Below, piece by piece: positions 1 to 11,244 of a DNA stretch of 64,000 nt. Made by a program: the position numbers and the translations under genes. Source of the DNA: Lepidurus packardi (lineage: Eukaryota; Arthropoda; Branchiopoda; Notostraca; Triopsidae); contig JAKZAN010000001.1 in NCBI GenBank assembly GCA_023053545.1, forward strand, positions 11,486,024 to 11,550,023. Direction: 5' to 3'. The notes beneath the pieces were generated by a model, which saw only the letters and a program-made list of their open reading frames with translations, had not been told where the DNA came from and did no database searches. Numbering within the stretch: the stretch's first letter is position 1; each line of letters starts with the position of its first letter.

Positions 1-2
1 TT

Positions 3-179
3 GGTTCGCACCACGCCGGCAGCGGTCCCGGTTCCAACTACGGACCCATGGACCATATGGAACTAGGCGGACCGGGACCCGAGATGGGCTTTGATCCATT
101 GGAGCAAATGGGTCAGGGACCGCCTCAACCTCCACACGATAACAACCAGGTGGCGGCGTGGTACGATACCGATCTGTAG
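3..179 (+). CDS. arm: armadillo / beta-catenin, C-terminal end (partial)
   Basis: The last 59 codons of beta-catenin, the armadillo-repeat protein that links cadherins to alpha-catenin at junctions and acts as TCF co-activator in canonical Wnt signalling. Reading from base 3, the frame is open to TAG at 177-179. It encodes a Gly/Pro/Met-rich tail (NYGPMDHMELGGPGPEMG, then a Gln/Pro-rich stretch) ending NNQVAAWYDTDL. That ending matches the conserved beta-catenin terminus, which is a PDZ-binding motif (human ends QLAWFDTDL; arthropod forms have AAWYDTD). The armadillo repeats and the rest of the gene lie left of the window. The first two bases are the end of a codon, so the window starts inside an exon or at its edge. 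Identification is from the tail alone, but that tail is diagnostic. The following 3' UTR is AT-rich and I could not place its poly(A) site. Confidence 0.9.
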   Translation, partial: GSHHAGSGPGSNYGPMDHMELGGPGPEMGFDPLEQMGQGPPQPPHDNNQVAAWYDTDL

Positions 180-1740
180 AGCGGGTTTGTTTTTGTTCGT
201 TAGCAAGGTGACAAAAGTGACAAGCGGAGCTTTCCTTGTAATTTCTTTTACTTTTTGTATTATTATTTTGTGTAGATGAAGGTTATACTTTTAAACTGTC
301 TTTAAATGTTATTAGCTTAGAACGTTTATTAGCTATCTACTGCCTTTCAATCCAAGGCGTTTTTTTTAAAGTCTGTACACGATTTTTTTTTTATTTTGTA
401 AGAGCAAGAACATCTACACATTTGGTGACATAAATGGCAGTTACTTACGTTTTTGAATTTCGGAAAATAATATTGAACGCATGCGTTACATGCGTAGACT
501 TCTCATTCGTTTTATTTTGTTCGTTATCCATTTCTTAGCGCCTCCCACTTTCTAATAGCGACCTGCGTCCCACATACACTCTTTTCGACAGATTTGCGTT
601 GGGATCATGATGATTCAGGAGGGTTCGCTGATGTAGCCAGGTTTAAAGTGTTTGATCTCTAGAATTCCTGGGAAGTAAACGACTGATAGGAACCAACAAG
701 CGCGGAGAAATATAAAGCCAAATAATAATTATTATTTTGCAAACTTTTCCCACTTAGTTTTAGTGTCCACACTTGTCGCTTTGCTTGTTCTTGTTCAAAC
801 GTCCTGTTTCCCCATTGTTATTTTTTTTTTTACATTTTTTTCACTCTGGAATCATGTCAAAACCCATGTAAAACTAATGTAGCCCATCCCATTTTGACAA
901 AATTTTTACAATATACGTCTCTCGCTATCGAATTGCATAGTGTTCTGTTTTAATTGTTCTTTTTCATTTATTTTCAATTTTTCCATTAATTTAATACTAA
1001 TTCTCCATTAATTTTCGATTTTTTCCATTGCTTTGTATTGTAACGTACGATAACATAATGACGATACGGTACGATAAGGCAGTGTAGCACCTTAAGATTG
1101 ACAATATGAAATGCGAAGGAAATGGAAGGTACCTGAGCTACTGGGCGAGTTGTTGTCGCTTTGCCAGCGGGTTTAAAGGTCCCCAAAGAAGTAGAAGAAG
1201 AATGTAGACTCTAGATGTAGGCGACCAGTTATGAGAAGGGGGAAGGTGATTTTCTTCTTGCAAAGTTATTGGGAATGGGTAATTAATCTTATTTTTTGGA
1301 CACGGGGTGCTGGTGGTGGGCATGTCGGACCGACGTATGAGCACGAGGAAAAAAGGAGGGGCACAAAAAAGGATTCCATAGTTGCGTTTATGGGCGTTTA
1401 TGGCCGTGAGAGACGAGAAGCTGTGGCTCGGGGTGAGTAGAAAACGTGCAGAAGACCATTGGTTATCCTTTTGGTTGAAGGGGGACAGGGGGGAGAGCTT
1501 CCCTTGATGAGTGAAGAACAGCCTGACCATAAATCTGTTGCTGCTCCGACGTAGATTGCTAGATAAGCGACCATTCATCTTGTACTATTGCGGACAACCG
1601 CACATAGAACCCCCCGCACATACAAGGTATTAAAAAAGAAAAAGTTAGACGTTAATCATAAAAAGAAAACAGGTCAAGTGAAAAACACCTTGGGACGCTA
1701 GCTTCTGTCCCCTTCTGTCCCCTTTTTTAATCTTTTTCCG
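180..1740. other. arm 3' UTR and downstream DNA, no gene seen
   Basis: AT-rich sequence with many T runs following the arm stop codon. The first part must be the arm 3' UTR. No AATAAA is visible; TATAAA near 710 and ATTAAA near 1629 are the only variant poly(A) signals I noticed. Short open frames here on both strands have low complexity and no family resemblance. Confidence 0.5.
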
Positions 1741-1851
1741 CGGGATAAATATACACATATGATGTAATAGATGATGGAAGCTTCTTGGAACCAAATCAGT
1801 CATTCGCCTTCTACCTTACTGTGTACTGATGTCCGGCTAAAAAGTACATGG

Positions 1852-2450
1852 GAAAGATACCCATCCAATGAAATTACGATTTTGCCAGTTGGTGCCTTAA
1901 AGAACAGGCCCGTTCACATTTCATTGTTGTCAACAATGAAATGGTAAGGTGAAGTCGCACTCTGATTGGACGGATATCTTCCCCATGGATACTACTGTAC
2001 AAGTACTTGTCACTGTAGTGTACTGTACGTAGTGATCTGAATGTAGTGTATGTAGTGATGTCCAGGTTGAAAGTATAAACATGGGAAAGATATCCGTCCA
2101 ATGTAAATGCGACTTGGGCGATTAGCGCATTAAAGAAAAGACATTTCATTGTTGCCAACAATGAAATGGTAAGGTGAAGTCGCACTCTTGTTGGACAGGT
2201 ATCTTCCCCATGGACACACTATACAAGTGATATACCACTGTATCACTATGCAGTGATGTCGAGCCAGAAAGTATAGATATAGGAAAGATTCCCGACCAAT
2301 CAAAGTGCGACTTCGCCAGTTAGCGCGTTGAATGAAAGTCCTATTACCATTTCATTGTTGCAACAATGAAATGGTAACGGGCAACGTGCCAACAATGAAA
2401 TGATAACATGAAGTCGCACTCCGATTGGACAGGTATTTTCCCCATGGACA
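1852..2450. repeat. Three tandem copies of a palindromic (foldback) repeat
   Basis: Three diverged copies lie at about 1852-1985, 2090-2215 and 2280-2450. Each is an inverted repeat. The left arm begins GGAAAGATACCCATCCAAT, the right arm ends ATTGGACGGATATCTTCCCC, and the centre is a short palindrome (CATTTCATTGTTG facing CAACAATGAAATG). The GAAGTCGCACTC segment of the right arm recurs in all three. Copy 3 has an extra CAACAATGAAA. The form suggests a foldback or MITE-type non-autonomous element that was then duplicated in tandem. No coding capacity. Confidence 0.75.
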
Positions 2451-2499
2451 CCAGTCTACAAGTACTGTACCACTATATAGAGACGGTGTCATATCGAAT

Positions 2500-3548
2500 G
2501 TTGACAATTCTAGAGGTTTCGAAGTCCGCTGCTGATACTTTGCTGGTACTGTCGTAAGAGTCTTCCTAAAGAGCCAAGAACTCTTCAACCCGATTCCTTA
2601 TTCTTCTGTTCTGTTTGTGTTCTGTTGTTTATGTTCTGTTGTTTATGTTTTCTTCAATCTTAATATGACTTTGGCCCCGCCCATAGTGACTCCGGAAAGA
2701 GGCTATGCGTCTTGGCAGACTCGAACCCAAAGTAGTCTTTTGCTTTAGGGAAGGCATTCGGCTTGTCACAGCTTGACTTGAGATATTCAAAAACTTGTAG
2801 GAAACGACGCTAAGGACGAAAAATACACATTTCCCCCCAAAAAAGCCTATCGTGGACCGTTTCAGGTCCATCTTCTCTCCCCCCCATTTTAAAAACGCAG
2901 GAACTTCCACTCCCCCTAGCAGGAGAAGGCATAAGTTAGTCCAGAAAAAACTTGGTCTGTCCCAAGGAAATGTTTCCGATAAGTTAGGGTTATCGCTATC
3001 GCAGGCAAAAGCTTTGCACCGCCTTTTTGTACACTCGTTTAAGTAATCCAGAAACGAAAGGGTGAGTGGGACCTATTTCACCCCCCGCCAGATAATACCC
3101 CCAAACGCCTCTCCCCACTAAAAAAATGGCGCCAAAATGCACTTTTAGAACCCAAGCCAACGTCCATCATGCGCCATGCATGCATATATATACATATGCA
3201 CCTTCACATGATTTTCTCCCCCTTTTTTGAGGGGGTTAGCCTCTCAAAAGAAAGGAAGAGAACGACGCTCTGTTCTCACAAATTTCTCCAACAAGCCCCT
3301 TGACATGCGGTACATTATGCTAAAAGGTTTCGGCTACAACTAGCGAAGCTTCACAGCCAAAGCTGCATAATGGACGGACGGACACTTTGGCGACCCATAG
3401 GCCATTCCATGAATCTTGTGTTGTTTCTTGTCGCTTCGGGTAATAACTCCCCCACCCCTCTCTGCCATAACAAACTTATGTATGCCTTTCGCTCTCATTT
3501 CCCTTAAAGGGTTACTATGCCATCACTCGTTAACAAATTAAGCTTATT
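2500..3548. other. Intergenic, no gene seen
   Basis: No supported gene. Contains a short AT-alternating run near 3180-3200 (TGCATATATATACATATGCA, self-complementary) and C- or T-rich tracts near 2875-2890 and 3220. Short open frames on both strands lack family resemblance. Confidence 0.4.
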
Positions 3549-3832
3549 AAGGCTCCCCCGTATACCTTAGCTGGGTGTAGGCGGTTAGCGTAGGGAATTC
3601 ACATGTTTCGGAACAACTTTTCGTTAAAACCAGCCAATTTCTGTGAAAAAACGCTTTGACAGTTAAGCCCGAGCGTACTAACAAATAAAACATAATCAAT
3701 CCACCTTGGTTGCAACGAATAGTATATTAGTAACATGCAAATCAAGTCCGCGAGGTTTTCGCAAAACAATAACAAACATGAGTGCCATCTATGACTGTTT
3801 CGCGTCAATAAGCTAAGGTATACGGGAGTCTT
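3549..3832. repeat. Inverted-repeat (MITE-like) element of about 284 bp
   Basis: The ends are inverted copies: left 3549-3572 contains CCCGTATACCTTAGCT, right 3811-3832 contains AGCTAAGGTATACGGG. The interior is AT-rich and non-coding. The same end sequence (CTATACCTTA / ATATACCTTAGC) appears twice within the duplicated segment at 50395-50640. Size, terminal inversion and lack of coding fit a miniature non-autonomous DNA transposon. Target-site duplication was not clear. Confidence 0.6.
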
Positions 3833-6800
3833 ACGCCGATGTTTGAGTTTTTTTAGACCGATGGAGCCCGATCGAGCTTTGGTTAGCAAAACAAAAAGGA
3901 GCTATTCCAGCTTGAATAATCCTCTCAGCTGTATTGCGTTTAGAAAGAAAAAAGAGAACATTTGTAATCTTCTTGTGTTGGAGAGGGGTTTTGTGAGTCG
4001 TGCGTGATGGAAAGCTTTCAGTGAAAGTCCCCAGGGATAGAGGTCTTTTTTCTTCTATTGCTTCTTTTCGGAAACCAACTTAAACTCTCGCACGACCAAA
4101 CGGAGCAAAAGAGAATATGTTATCCATCTAATTTATGAGATCCATGCTCTATGCTTCTCTGGGGTTGGGGTAGAACCCTATCCCTTTTCTTCCCTCCGCC
4201 CGCCTCCTTCTTCTTCTTCTTTGGAATCAAGCTACACCCATCCAGCGTTTCTTTGGAAAAACGGACGTGTTACTTTTGCCGTGTTGGGGAACCCACTATA
4301 AATTGTCTAGCTGCCGCGACGTTGGAAATGAGGCCGTTTGTATGACGGCGGCAGCTGAGCGACTTGGGGAAGCTGCTGGGGACCCGGGCTTTCGACGTGA
4401 TGGATGCCCAGCCATCAACTCTGACAGACACCGAAACCTTCCCGAGACCGTCTATACTGCCTGCCAACCATCACCTCACCAGGCTATTGGCAAGTCTTAC
4501 AGGAACGAACGAAAAACCATCGTGATGGTTTGCCGCAACGCAACCCCAACGCAACGACACGCAGTGTCGTCCCATTTTGTCACGCCAGAAACTTAAACTT
4601 TTTTTTCTTTTCTTTCTTCTTCTTCCCATGACCTACTTTTTCTTCGGGGAAATTAATAAGCCCTGCAAATATACAATAAGTATAGAAATCACACTTTTAC
4701 TAACCACAGGCATGGTTTTACTCACTTCCCAAAAGTTTTTTTTCCACGCAAGGTAAATCATCTGTCAATTAGTGCACAGGAGCTCCGCCAGTTTCAGTTT
4801 TATCTTCTGTTGGCGTCAGTGGATTCGTCCAATGAACTGTGCTCAGTTGCGTGGTTTGGTTCGTTAACGCTTTTCAAAGTATAAGATATTATGAAATGCT
4901 TATTAGTATTAATTTAAAAACCTATCAAACTTTTATTAAACTGTGAACTATCACACAACAAAAGAGTAGTCTAAGAATTTTTAAGAATATAAGAGGTTAA
5001 GAATATAAGACGGCGAAGCTTAATAAAATATGCATTAAGGTATATTAGGCTGCATTTTAAATCCTAATTATTTGTATACCCAAGATGCTTTGCTTTGGAG
5101 TTTAGAAGAAATTGTAATTTGTGTAAGGATCGTATCCCCGTTCTGTATAGGAACATCGTCTTTTAAAACAGTAGTGTTTGCCTAAATATCAGGATTTATT
5201 ACACAGCCTTGGTTTGAATTATTGAATAAGAATAAGATGAGAGCATTCTTTTCGTTCCTCCCAGCTGAAGGAAGAATACGACAGACAGCTGAGCTGCACG
5301 AATTATGATTCCACTGTTAAGAGACAACACAAACAAAAGAGACGCATCTGAGAGAGTGAAAAGCAAAAGAAGACGAAGAAATAAGGGCAAGGTACATAAG
5401 TGTATAAATATATTCCGGATTCGTTGTGGTAGCAGTGTCGTCAGTTTTTATGGGCGCGAGTTGACATGTAACAAATGGTGGTGGCTCAAAAATGAGTTGA
5501 TGGGGTTTGGCGCAAGGTGGTGGGGGATATAGGATCTGCCTATGGTCCTATGGTGTGTTGTAAGCTTGCAAGAAAGAGGCAAAAGGTTGACAGTTGGGTG
5601 TTTGGGGGAACAAGCACACGATGCATGTCCAATGCTGATTAATGCTGTCTGCATTTGTTATACGCTGGGAGGTCAAGACCAGTGAACGTAAAAAGAGTTC
5701 TCTACCATGAAAAAAGACCTATAGGAATGCGCCTAACGAAGCGCGTCACGAGATGTCTCTGTACGGTACGGTACAAGTAGACGTCTACCCCTTGTTTACT
5801 TTTCTTTTACATAGATTCGTTTTTAGGTTTCGGAATCTTGAAAATCTAAACAAAGGTAGGCTTAATTCAAAGATAAGATCTGTTCAATTAACTTCAGTAT
5901 CCTTTTGAAACCAGATAGTAAGAAATAGTAAGACAATAGTAAAAAAATAGAAATAGTAAAAAATCTTCCTTTTAATTAAGAACGCTACCGATTTCTTCGC
6001 TCAGTGAGTTCAAACTTGGCCAGTAATGTCAGAAAAAGGCTTCCAGTGCTACGCATCGTGGTGTATCAGCAATCAAAGCCTAAAAGAACCCCGAGAACCG
6101 CGATAAGGCTGTCCGGCGGTTCTTGGGTGACCCGAAGGCAACCAAAAAGGTCATAACGACCTCGCATGAAAAGAAAAAAAAATCTCATCATTGACTGCTC
6201 ATAAGTCGCCGCAACGAGAAGAAGGAGGAGCGGTGGAACGACAGCGCCCAGATAAACTACGACACAAGCCATAAATAGCCTGGCCTGCCTGGGGCGCTTT
6301 ACGTCGAGAATTGCCTGGGGCGCCTTTGGCTGGACAAGGTGGCCGTATCTGCGTCCTACCGGCCCATTGACGATGACGATTCGCCTTCTTTCCTCTTCTT
6401 CTGCTTCCGTACGCGGATTGCTGTGAACCCGCAAACAATGGCATATTTCACTCACACAACACTCCTTTGCCAAGAATGCCACGCCTTTCCGCCAGGATCC
6501 AAACTCCCACCCGAGAGACGCTGCACGCGGAATAGCAATGTGAGGGGTAAAAACTATCCCAACCAACTCCTGCGAGGATAGGAAACCGAGTTGGCATTTC
6601 GCTTGCACAGGAGTCTGGTGCTCATTAAAAAAGGCCTCCTTAGAGAATAGCCAAAAAGAAAATGAAGAACGTCCTTCATAGTCATGGATGTCAACGAGTG
6701 AAGCGTGTGCCACACGTCATCTCCACTGCTTGCCTGACTCCATTCTTCTTCGGAGTCATTTAGCTTGAGCTCCATGTCCCTCCATGTACCGTGTACCCCC

Positions 6801-7284
6801 CCTCTTCCCTTTTGTGTGCATTTGCTTTAAAGCTCGAGGCAACATTAGATGCTTTACAATCTCAACGCCGGAAATGCTCTTCTCGTTCTCTTTCTGGCTT
6901 ATGGTATTTCTTCTTCGATTTTTTTGTCTTTAAAAATTTTTTTAAAAATCGTAGTCTTTCCCCCTATAGAAACGAAAGAGAGAAACAAAAAATTAATGTG
7001 AAAATTCCTTAAAAAAATAAAGGAAAAAGAAGAAGAAGAGTTAAGATATTACTTATGCAGCTGACGGGAGGGAGCCACGCCCCCATCGTCGTTGCAACGC
7101 CTATTCCTCAAGGGCGGGGACAGTTTTTCCTCCGCGAAAATATTAGTTTGAGGAGGCGTGGAGGAGGGTGTTGAGGACGGTGGAGAGAGAGTATGTACTG
7201 GAAGTGGAAGACACACGGAAAAAAGCAATGCTGCTTGCTGGGAAAAGGGAAAGGAAATTACGAGACTGAAGATCACAAACTCAC
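3833..7284. other. Intergenic between arm and the zinc-finger gene
   Basis: Mostly AT-rich with no confident gene. A degenerate run of ATAGTAA-type units lies at about 5920-5962, and two abutting copies of the palindrome GTACGGTAC are near 5761. A GC-richer patch at 6200-6780 is open in several frames on both strands, including 215 codons on the minus strand, but shows no recognisable domain and is treated as non-coding. Confidence 0.4.
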
Positions 7285-7536
7285 TCGAAAAGGGAAAAAT
7301 GTCATCTTCAGTGACCGGCAGAGAATTCACGCTCGATGTCGTCGGTGCTAAATCAGTCGTCCGCACGGCGGTATCGCCATCATCCCAGGAAGAAGCCGCT
7401 CGTAATTCAGGGCTGCGAATCCCCGGCTCCGACAGCTTCAGCCCCGAAAACTCCGGACCCGGGACCCCCGCCAACGGTTCTAGCTTCCCCTCCCTTCTCT
7501 TCCTCCCTTCACCCCCTTTCCCCGACAGCACTCTTG
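7285..7536 (-). CDS. Candidate internal exon, unrecognised (weak)
   Basis: A GC-rich block fully open on the minus strand. It is bordered by a good acceptor (pyrimidine-rich CTGGCCTCCTTACGACTGCAG before base 7536) and a donor (CGA then GTGAGT after 7285). The 252 bases would encode an acidic, Ser/Pro-rich stretch (for example SSWDDGDTAVRTTDLAPTT) with no known domain. It lies 3' of the last exon of the zinc-finger gene on the same strand, so it would belong to another gene or an alternative 3' end. The plus strand is also open here, so the open frame may just reflect GC content. Kept only because both splice borders are present. Confidence 0.2.
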
Positions 7537-8264
7537 CTGCAGTCGTAAGGAGGCCAGAAATCAACCCTCTTCTCCGGTTTTTCTTCTTTTTTTTTGAACT
7601 ATCTCAAGCTGTCGTGGTTTGCTGCGGCACCCACCCACCCACATCCACATATATATATATATATATAAATATACACTCGAATTTCACGTCTAGTCTTCAA
7701 AACCACCCACTAGAAACCTCCCCCTCCCTTCCTCCTTAAGCCGTTAGACGTTGGCCTGACGTGACTTTGTGCTCTCTGCTCTTGACGGACATACGACAGT
7801 CATCGATCGACGAGCAGAAACTTACGAGAACTTAGAGGAAGTTAAGAACAGCCAGAGAAACAGAAAAGGGAGCGAAAACAGCCACAGCGCCCAACTTCCT
7901 TTGCGCTTCCAAACGTTTCTTCGTCTATATCTGTATCCATATCTATGACTCTGTGCCTGTGTCGCTTATGTCCGATAAGTTGACTCCTGCCTATAAGCAC
8001 AGACTTTGGTTTCCAATACTGAATTCTGAAGAGAAGACCCCCCTCCATGGCTCATAGGAGAAGAACGCTCGACAAGGCATCAGATTTGTTTGTTGGTTTG
8101 AGCATTGGGGCAAAACTTGCAACAATGAAATAATTTTTTTAAAAAAAGAGAACGCTACACGGGCACAGGCACAGACAAAAGCGACCACCAGCAGCCAAGA
8201 AAACCAAAAGAAAAATAAGTTATCAGGGAACCAGACACACATAAAAATAAGTAAAAAAAAATCA
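7537..8264. other. Intergenic, 3' of the zinc-finger gene
   Basis: No supported gene. Holds an (AT)n microsatellite at about 7648-7673 and one CAACAATG word at 8120-8127. Confidence 0.4.
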
Positions 8265-8310
8265 TTTTGCCGGGGGCTATTTTTATTACTATATGCTCTT
8301 GGTAATGACG

Positions 8311-8316
8311 TTTATT
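8311..8316 (-). terminator. Candidate poly(A) signal of the zinc-finger gene
   Basis: AATAAA on the minus strand, about 80 bases past the stop codon at 8395-8397. A second AATAAA lies at 8282-8287. Either would give a short 3' UTR ending around 8260-8295. Confidence 0.45.
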
Positions 8317-8394
8317 TCGGAAGGAAGTACAATTCAGAAAGATGTTTGGCGCGCCACACTAAATCATGTTTTTTTTTTTTTAAATAGAGGAATT

Positions 8395-8564
8395 TTAGTA
8401 AGCATGATGAAGATGCTCCCGATGAGCCTGAAGATCGATCTGATTCGCAAATCGGCGACCGCAGATCCGACACCGATGTGGGCGTTCGCTAGTATGAACG
8501 GCCACGTGTTTCTTTAAAGCGGCTTGTGTGTAGCAGCGATGACACTCCGGGCAAGCCACCTTGC
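8395..8564 (-). CDS. Multi-C2H2 zinc-finger protein, last exon (exon 3)
   Basis: Found by reading past the apparent end of the long exon. After an acceptor CCCCCAG it encodes KVACPECHRCYTQAALKKHV..., two canonical C2H2 fingers (C-x2-C-x12-H-x3-H and C-x2-C-x12-H-x4-H). They are joined by a seven-residue linker, TSERPHR, which resembles the TGEKPY linker of DNA-binding fingers. It stops at TAA (8395-8397) after LHHAY. The exon needs two bases to complete a codon, which matches the single C left at the end of exon 2 (C+GC = Arg). An acceptor 15 or so bases upstream (ATTTTTAG) would also be in phase and add a few residues. Confidence 0.8.
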
Positions 8565-8705
8565 CTGGGGGTACACTTACCCTTACTAAAAATAATTTTA
8601 AATAATTTTTTTTTTTTTACTTTCACCATGCAAGTCCATATGACTTACTCAATTAGTCTAGTTATTGAATATATATTTTCAAAAAATAAAGAAAAAATAG
8701 TTTAC

Positions 8706-8842
8706 GTAAATCTGAATGTTCGATCCCTCGATGGAACAAAAGGTCCGTTAGCAGAGGCGTGGTAAAGGGACAGTCTGGGCAAGGAAGTCCCGTTGGTGGT
8801 GTACTGGATGACGCGTCACTAGCTCCCATACACCCTCCACGT
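8706..8842 (-). CDS. Multi-C2H2 zinc-finger protein, exon 2
   Basis: A short exon encoding one more finger, CPDCPFTTPLLTDLLFHRGIEH (C-x2-C-x12-H-x4-H), preceded by a Ser/Thr/Pro linker. The donor is TTAC then GTAAAC (base 8706 is the last exon base, phase 1). The acceptor is either AATAG before 8842 or CTAG before 8818; both are in phase with the two bases (AG) left by exon 1. The finger pattern and phase agreement on both sides make the exon convincing although it is too short to stand out as an open frame. Confidence 0.75.
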
Positions 8843-8968
8843 CTATTATATTCATTTTTTTCGGTAAATACGTAAAGAAATACATAAATACTTGATAAAG
8901 CTTGACGAAAAAGGAACTTATTAACTTAATATATAACATAAGCTGTAGTAGTCTTTCTTTTTTTTTAC

Positions 8969-11244
8969 CTATGAGCAGAGAGTTGTTGTTTAACGGCAAA
9001 GGTGAGTCCGCACGAGAAACAGCGGGGGAGCAGGGTCGTGTGCAGCTGTTCCATGTGCTGCCTGAGCGCGGCCATTCCGACGAGTACTTGGTAGCAATAG
9101 CTGCACTTGCGAGTGCGTTGTTCGCCCCATTTGGTCGTGCGAGCTGAGTCGCGGTGCTCCTGGGAAGATCGGTGCTGCACCGCGGCCGCTTTGGTGGCAA
9201 ACTTGAGTCGGCACAACAAACAGCGGTAGCGATCCGCGTTATCCTCGGCGTGTCGATGATGGACGTGGTGAGTGAAAGTCGCTCGGGAAGTCGTTTCAAA
9301 GCTACAGTGCTCACACTTTAGCTTTTCGCATTCATTGGAGCCGGAGAAGGTGCCTTCGGCCGACTGGCGCCCATGGCATGTCGCCAGATGGCGGTTCACT
9401 TGGAAATGGAGCCGAAACTTTCGGCCGCAAGCTGTCACGGGACAAGACATTAAGGTAATTCGCTGCAGGATAATCGGCACCGACTTGCTCACAATATCTT
9501 CAGCGGCTCGGTGGACTGCACTCCGCAAGTGCTGGCCCACGAGATCACTGCTGCTGCAGATGGCTCGACACAGTCCGCAGTAATACGCCAATGCGAGCGA
9601 GTCATCACCCGTGACCCCGTCTTCCTGCTGGTGGCTCGCGGATGCCCAGTGCTGCAGGAAAGACGGACGACTGTGGCAGTAGAACTTGCAGAGTCGGCAC
9701 TGGTAGAGCGCTTCCCGGACGATGAGATGGATGTGCTGGAGGATGAGTTGCTGGTACCGCGAATGGGACTTGCTCCGCGCCACGTGGTACCGCGAGATCA
9801 AGTGCTTGCCGAGCAAGCCTCGTGGGATCCAGGCGCGACAAGTCGCGCATTGGTCCCCCAGGACGGTGGTCCTCGTACTTGAAGTAATAGTACTAGTAGT
9901 TCCACTGGCCCGGTGACTCGAACGGGACGAGGACGGAAGGTATAAGAAGGGAGAAGAGAAAGAAGATGATTTACGCGATCCACCCGCTTCCCCGTCCAAA
10001 CTATCCACTTCGTCATCGGAGCAGTCCAAGCGTCTCCTTTGCGAGCGCAAGCTATACATTGCTTCGGCCGAACGTGTTGTTGTTGCTGTAGCCACCCCCT
10101 CAGCAGCGGCACAAGACGAAGGAGACGTCGAAGAGAGAGACGATAATCGTTTGACATGGTAATCAGATTGGAGATGCCGTTCGTACAAGAGGCGGCTACT
10201 TAATCTCCGGTTGCAGGACTCGCAGAAATATTGAACGCGACTCCCACTCTTCCGAATATCTTCCTTGTTCATGTTCCCGGGCATCCATTTCCCCCGCGAC
10301 GGAAAGATGGACGGTGCGGACTGCACCGGAATCGTCGGCCAAATGGGTGGACTGCTGCCGTTCGGCGACGCCAGAGCGTCATCCAGCTCTCCAGCTTCCG
10401 CATCGCCCGTATTAGTGGCGGCGAAAAGCTTGCTCAGGGAACGGTAAGTGTATGGGGAATGGAACTGCGCCTCGGCGGCTAAATCGCTCATTTCGGCGGC
10501 CGTCGCGACTTCTTCTACCATGGTCGGAATTTCATCAGATCCGGACGAAGGGTCGAGTAGTCGTTTGTGCGGAGTGCTAAGTTGGTCCCATTCATGATCG
10601 TGGTGATCCTGATGCTGGCTCACGCTGTGACAGTCTTTTTTCTGCGGACTCGTGATGGGAGTCTCAAGTTGGGCTCGGGAGGTAGTGGTCGGGTGGTGAT
10701 GCAGGGACAGGACTGCGTCGGAAGCTCGCAGTTTAGTGATACTTTGCAATTCCAAAGAAGAGAAAAAGTCGTCGGCGTCAGGGTGCAGATCCGTGGTAGA
10801 CCAAGCCGATGGAGTGACAATAGAGAGCCCCAAATGACTCATGAATTCGTCGGCGGACATGACCGGCCCCACCAAGTCAGATAGTAACTTGTCGCTTTCG
10901 TGCTTGTCGTGCTGGGAAGTGCTGGTGACTGTGAGCAGTGGATCATTGCTGGCCGGGTGGCGGGAGTGGTTCAGCGAGTCGTTGATTATATTAGCGGTGG
11001 AAGTGGATGGACATGCGACCGGAGCCGAGTCAGCTGACGAAACAGCCGCAGGAGGAGAAGAAGAGGATCTCATCGCGTCTTGATGAAACGAAGCCATTAA
11101 CGGAACGGCCCGCGTCTGACTCGACCGTAATCCCCGGCAATGTTCCTTGCGGTGGCGAACGTAAGCATCCAAGCCTTGAATTATGGTGTGACAGCGCAAA
11201 CACATGTGGCTGTCATCGTCCATATCCTCAGAGACCACCTGCAT
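8969..11244 (-). CDS. Multi-C2H2 zinc-finger protein, long exon 1
   Basis: Encodes residues 1 to about 758 of a protein of about 860 residues (three exons). It is probably a nuclear, nucleic-acid-binding regulator, inferred only from its fingers. First finger: C15-x2-C18-x12-H31-x3-H35 (CLRCHTIIQGLDAYVRHRK). A Ser/His/Asp-rich, mostly disordered stretch follows (about 37-335). Then come spaced fingers starting near residues 341 (YFCESCNRRLSSRLLYERHL), 465, 516, 556, 601, 643, 675, 714 and 742. Several have H-x5-H spacing, as in matrin/jaz-type fingers. The last finger of this exon lacks its second His before the splice site. The reading frame meets TAA at 8965, but AG|GTAAAA at 8969/8968 is a splice donor and the protein continues in exons 2 and 3. 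Start: the first ATG (11244) was chosen, but ATGCAG there could instead be an acceptor, making a later Met (residue 8) or an upstream exon possible. I do not recognise the orthologue. Confidence 0.85.

Noticed and set aside
1852-2450. CRISPR-like array of spaced repeats
   Set aside because: Units are palindromic, diverged and few, in a eukaryotic gene region. They are foldback elements.
2705-2790. tRNA gene or tRNA-derived SINE (GGGTTCGAGTCTG on the minus strand resembles a B box)
   Set aside because: No A box at the right distance and no cloverleaf fold could be drawn.
6066-6713. 215-codon minus-strand open frame
   Set aside because: No recognisable domain, no splice or poly(A) support, and overlapping open frames on both strands in a GC-richer patch. 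A frame of this length is possible by chance in 64 kb.
8965-8967. TAA as the true end of the zinc-finger protein
   Set aside because: It is inside a GTAAAA splice donor. Downstream exons in phase carry further fingers and a proper stop at 8395-8397.
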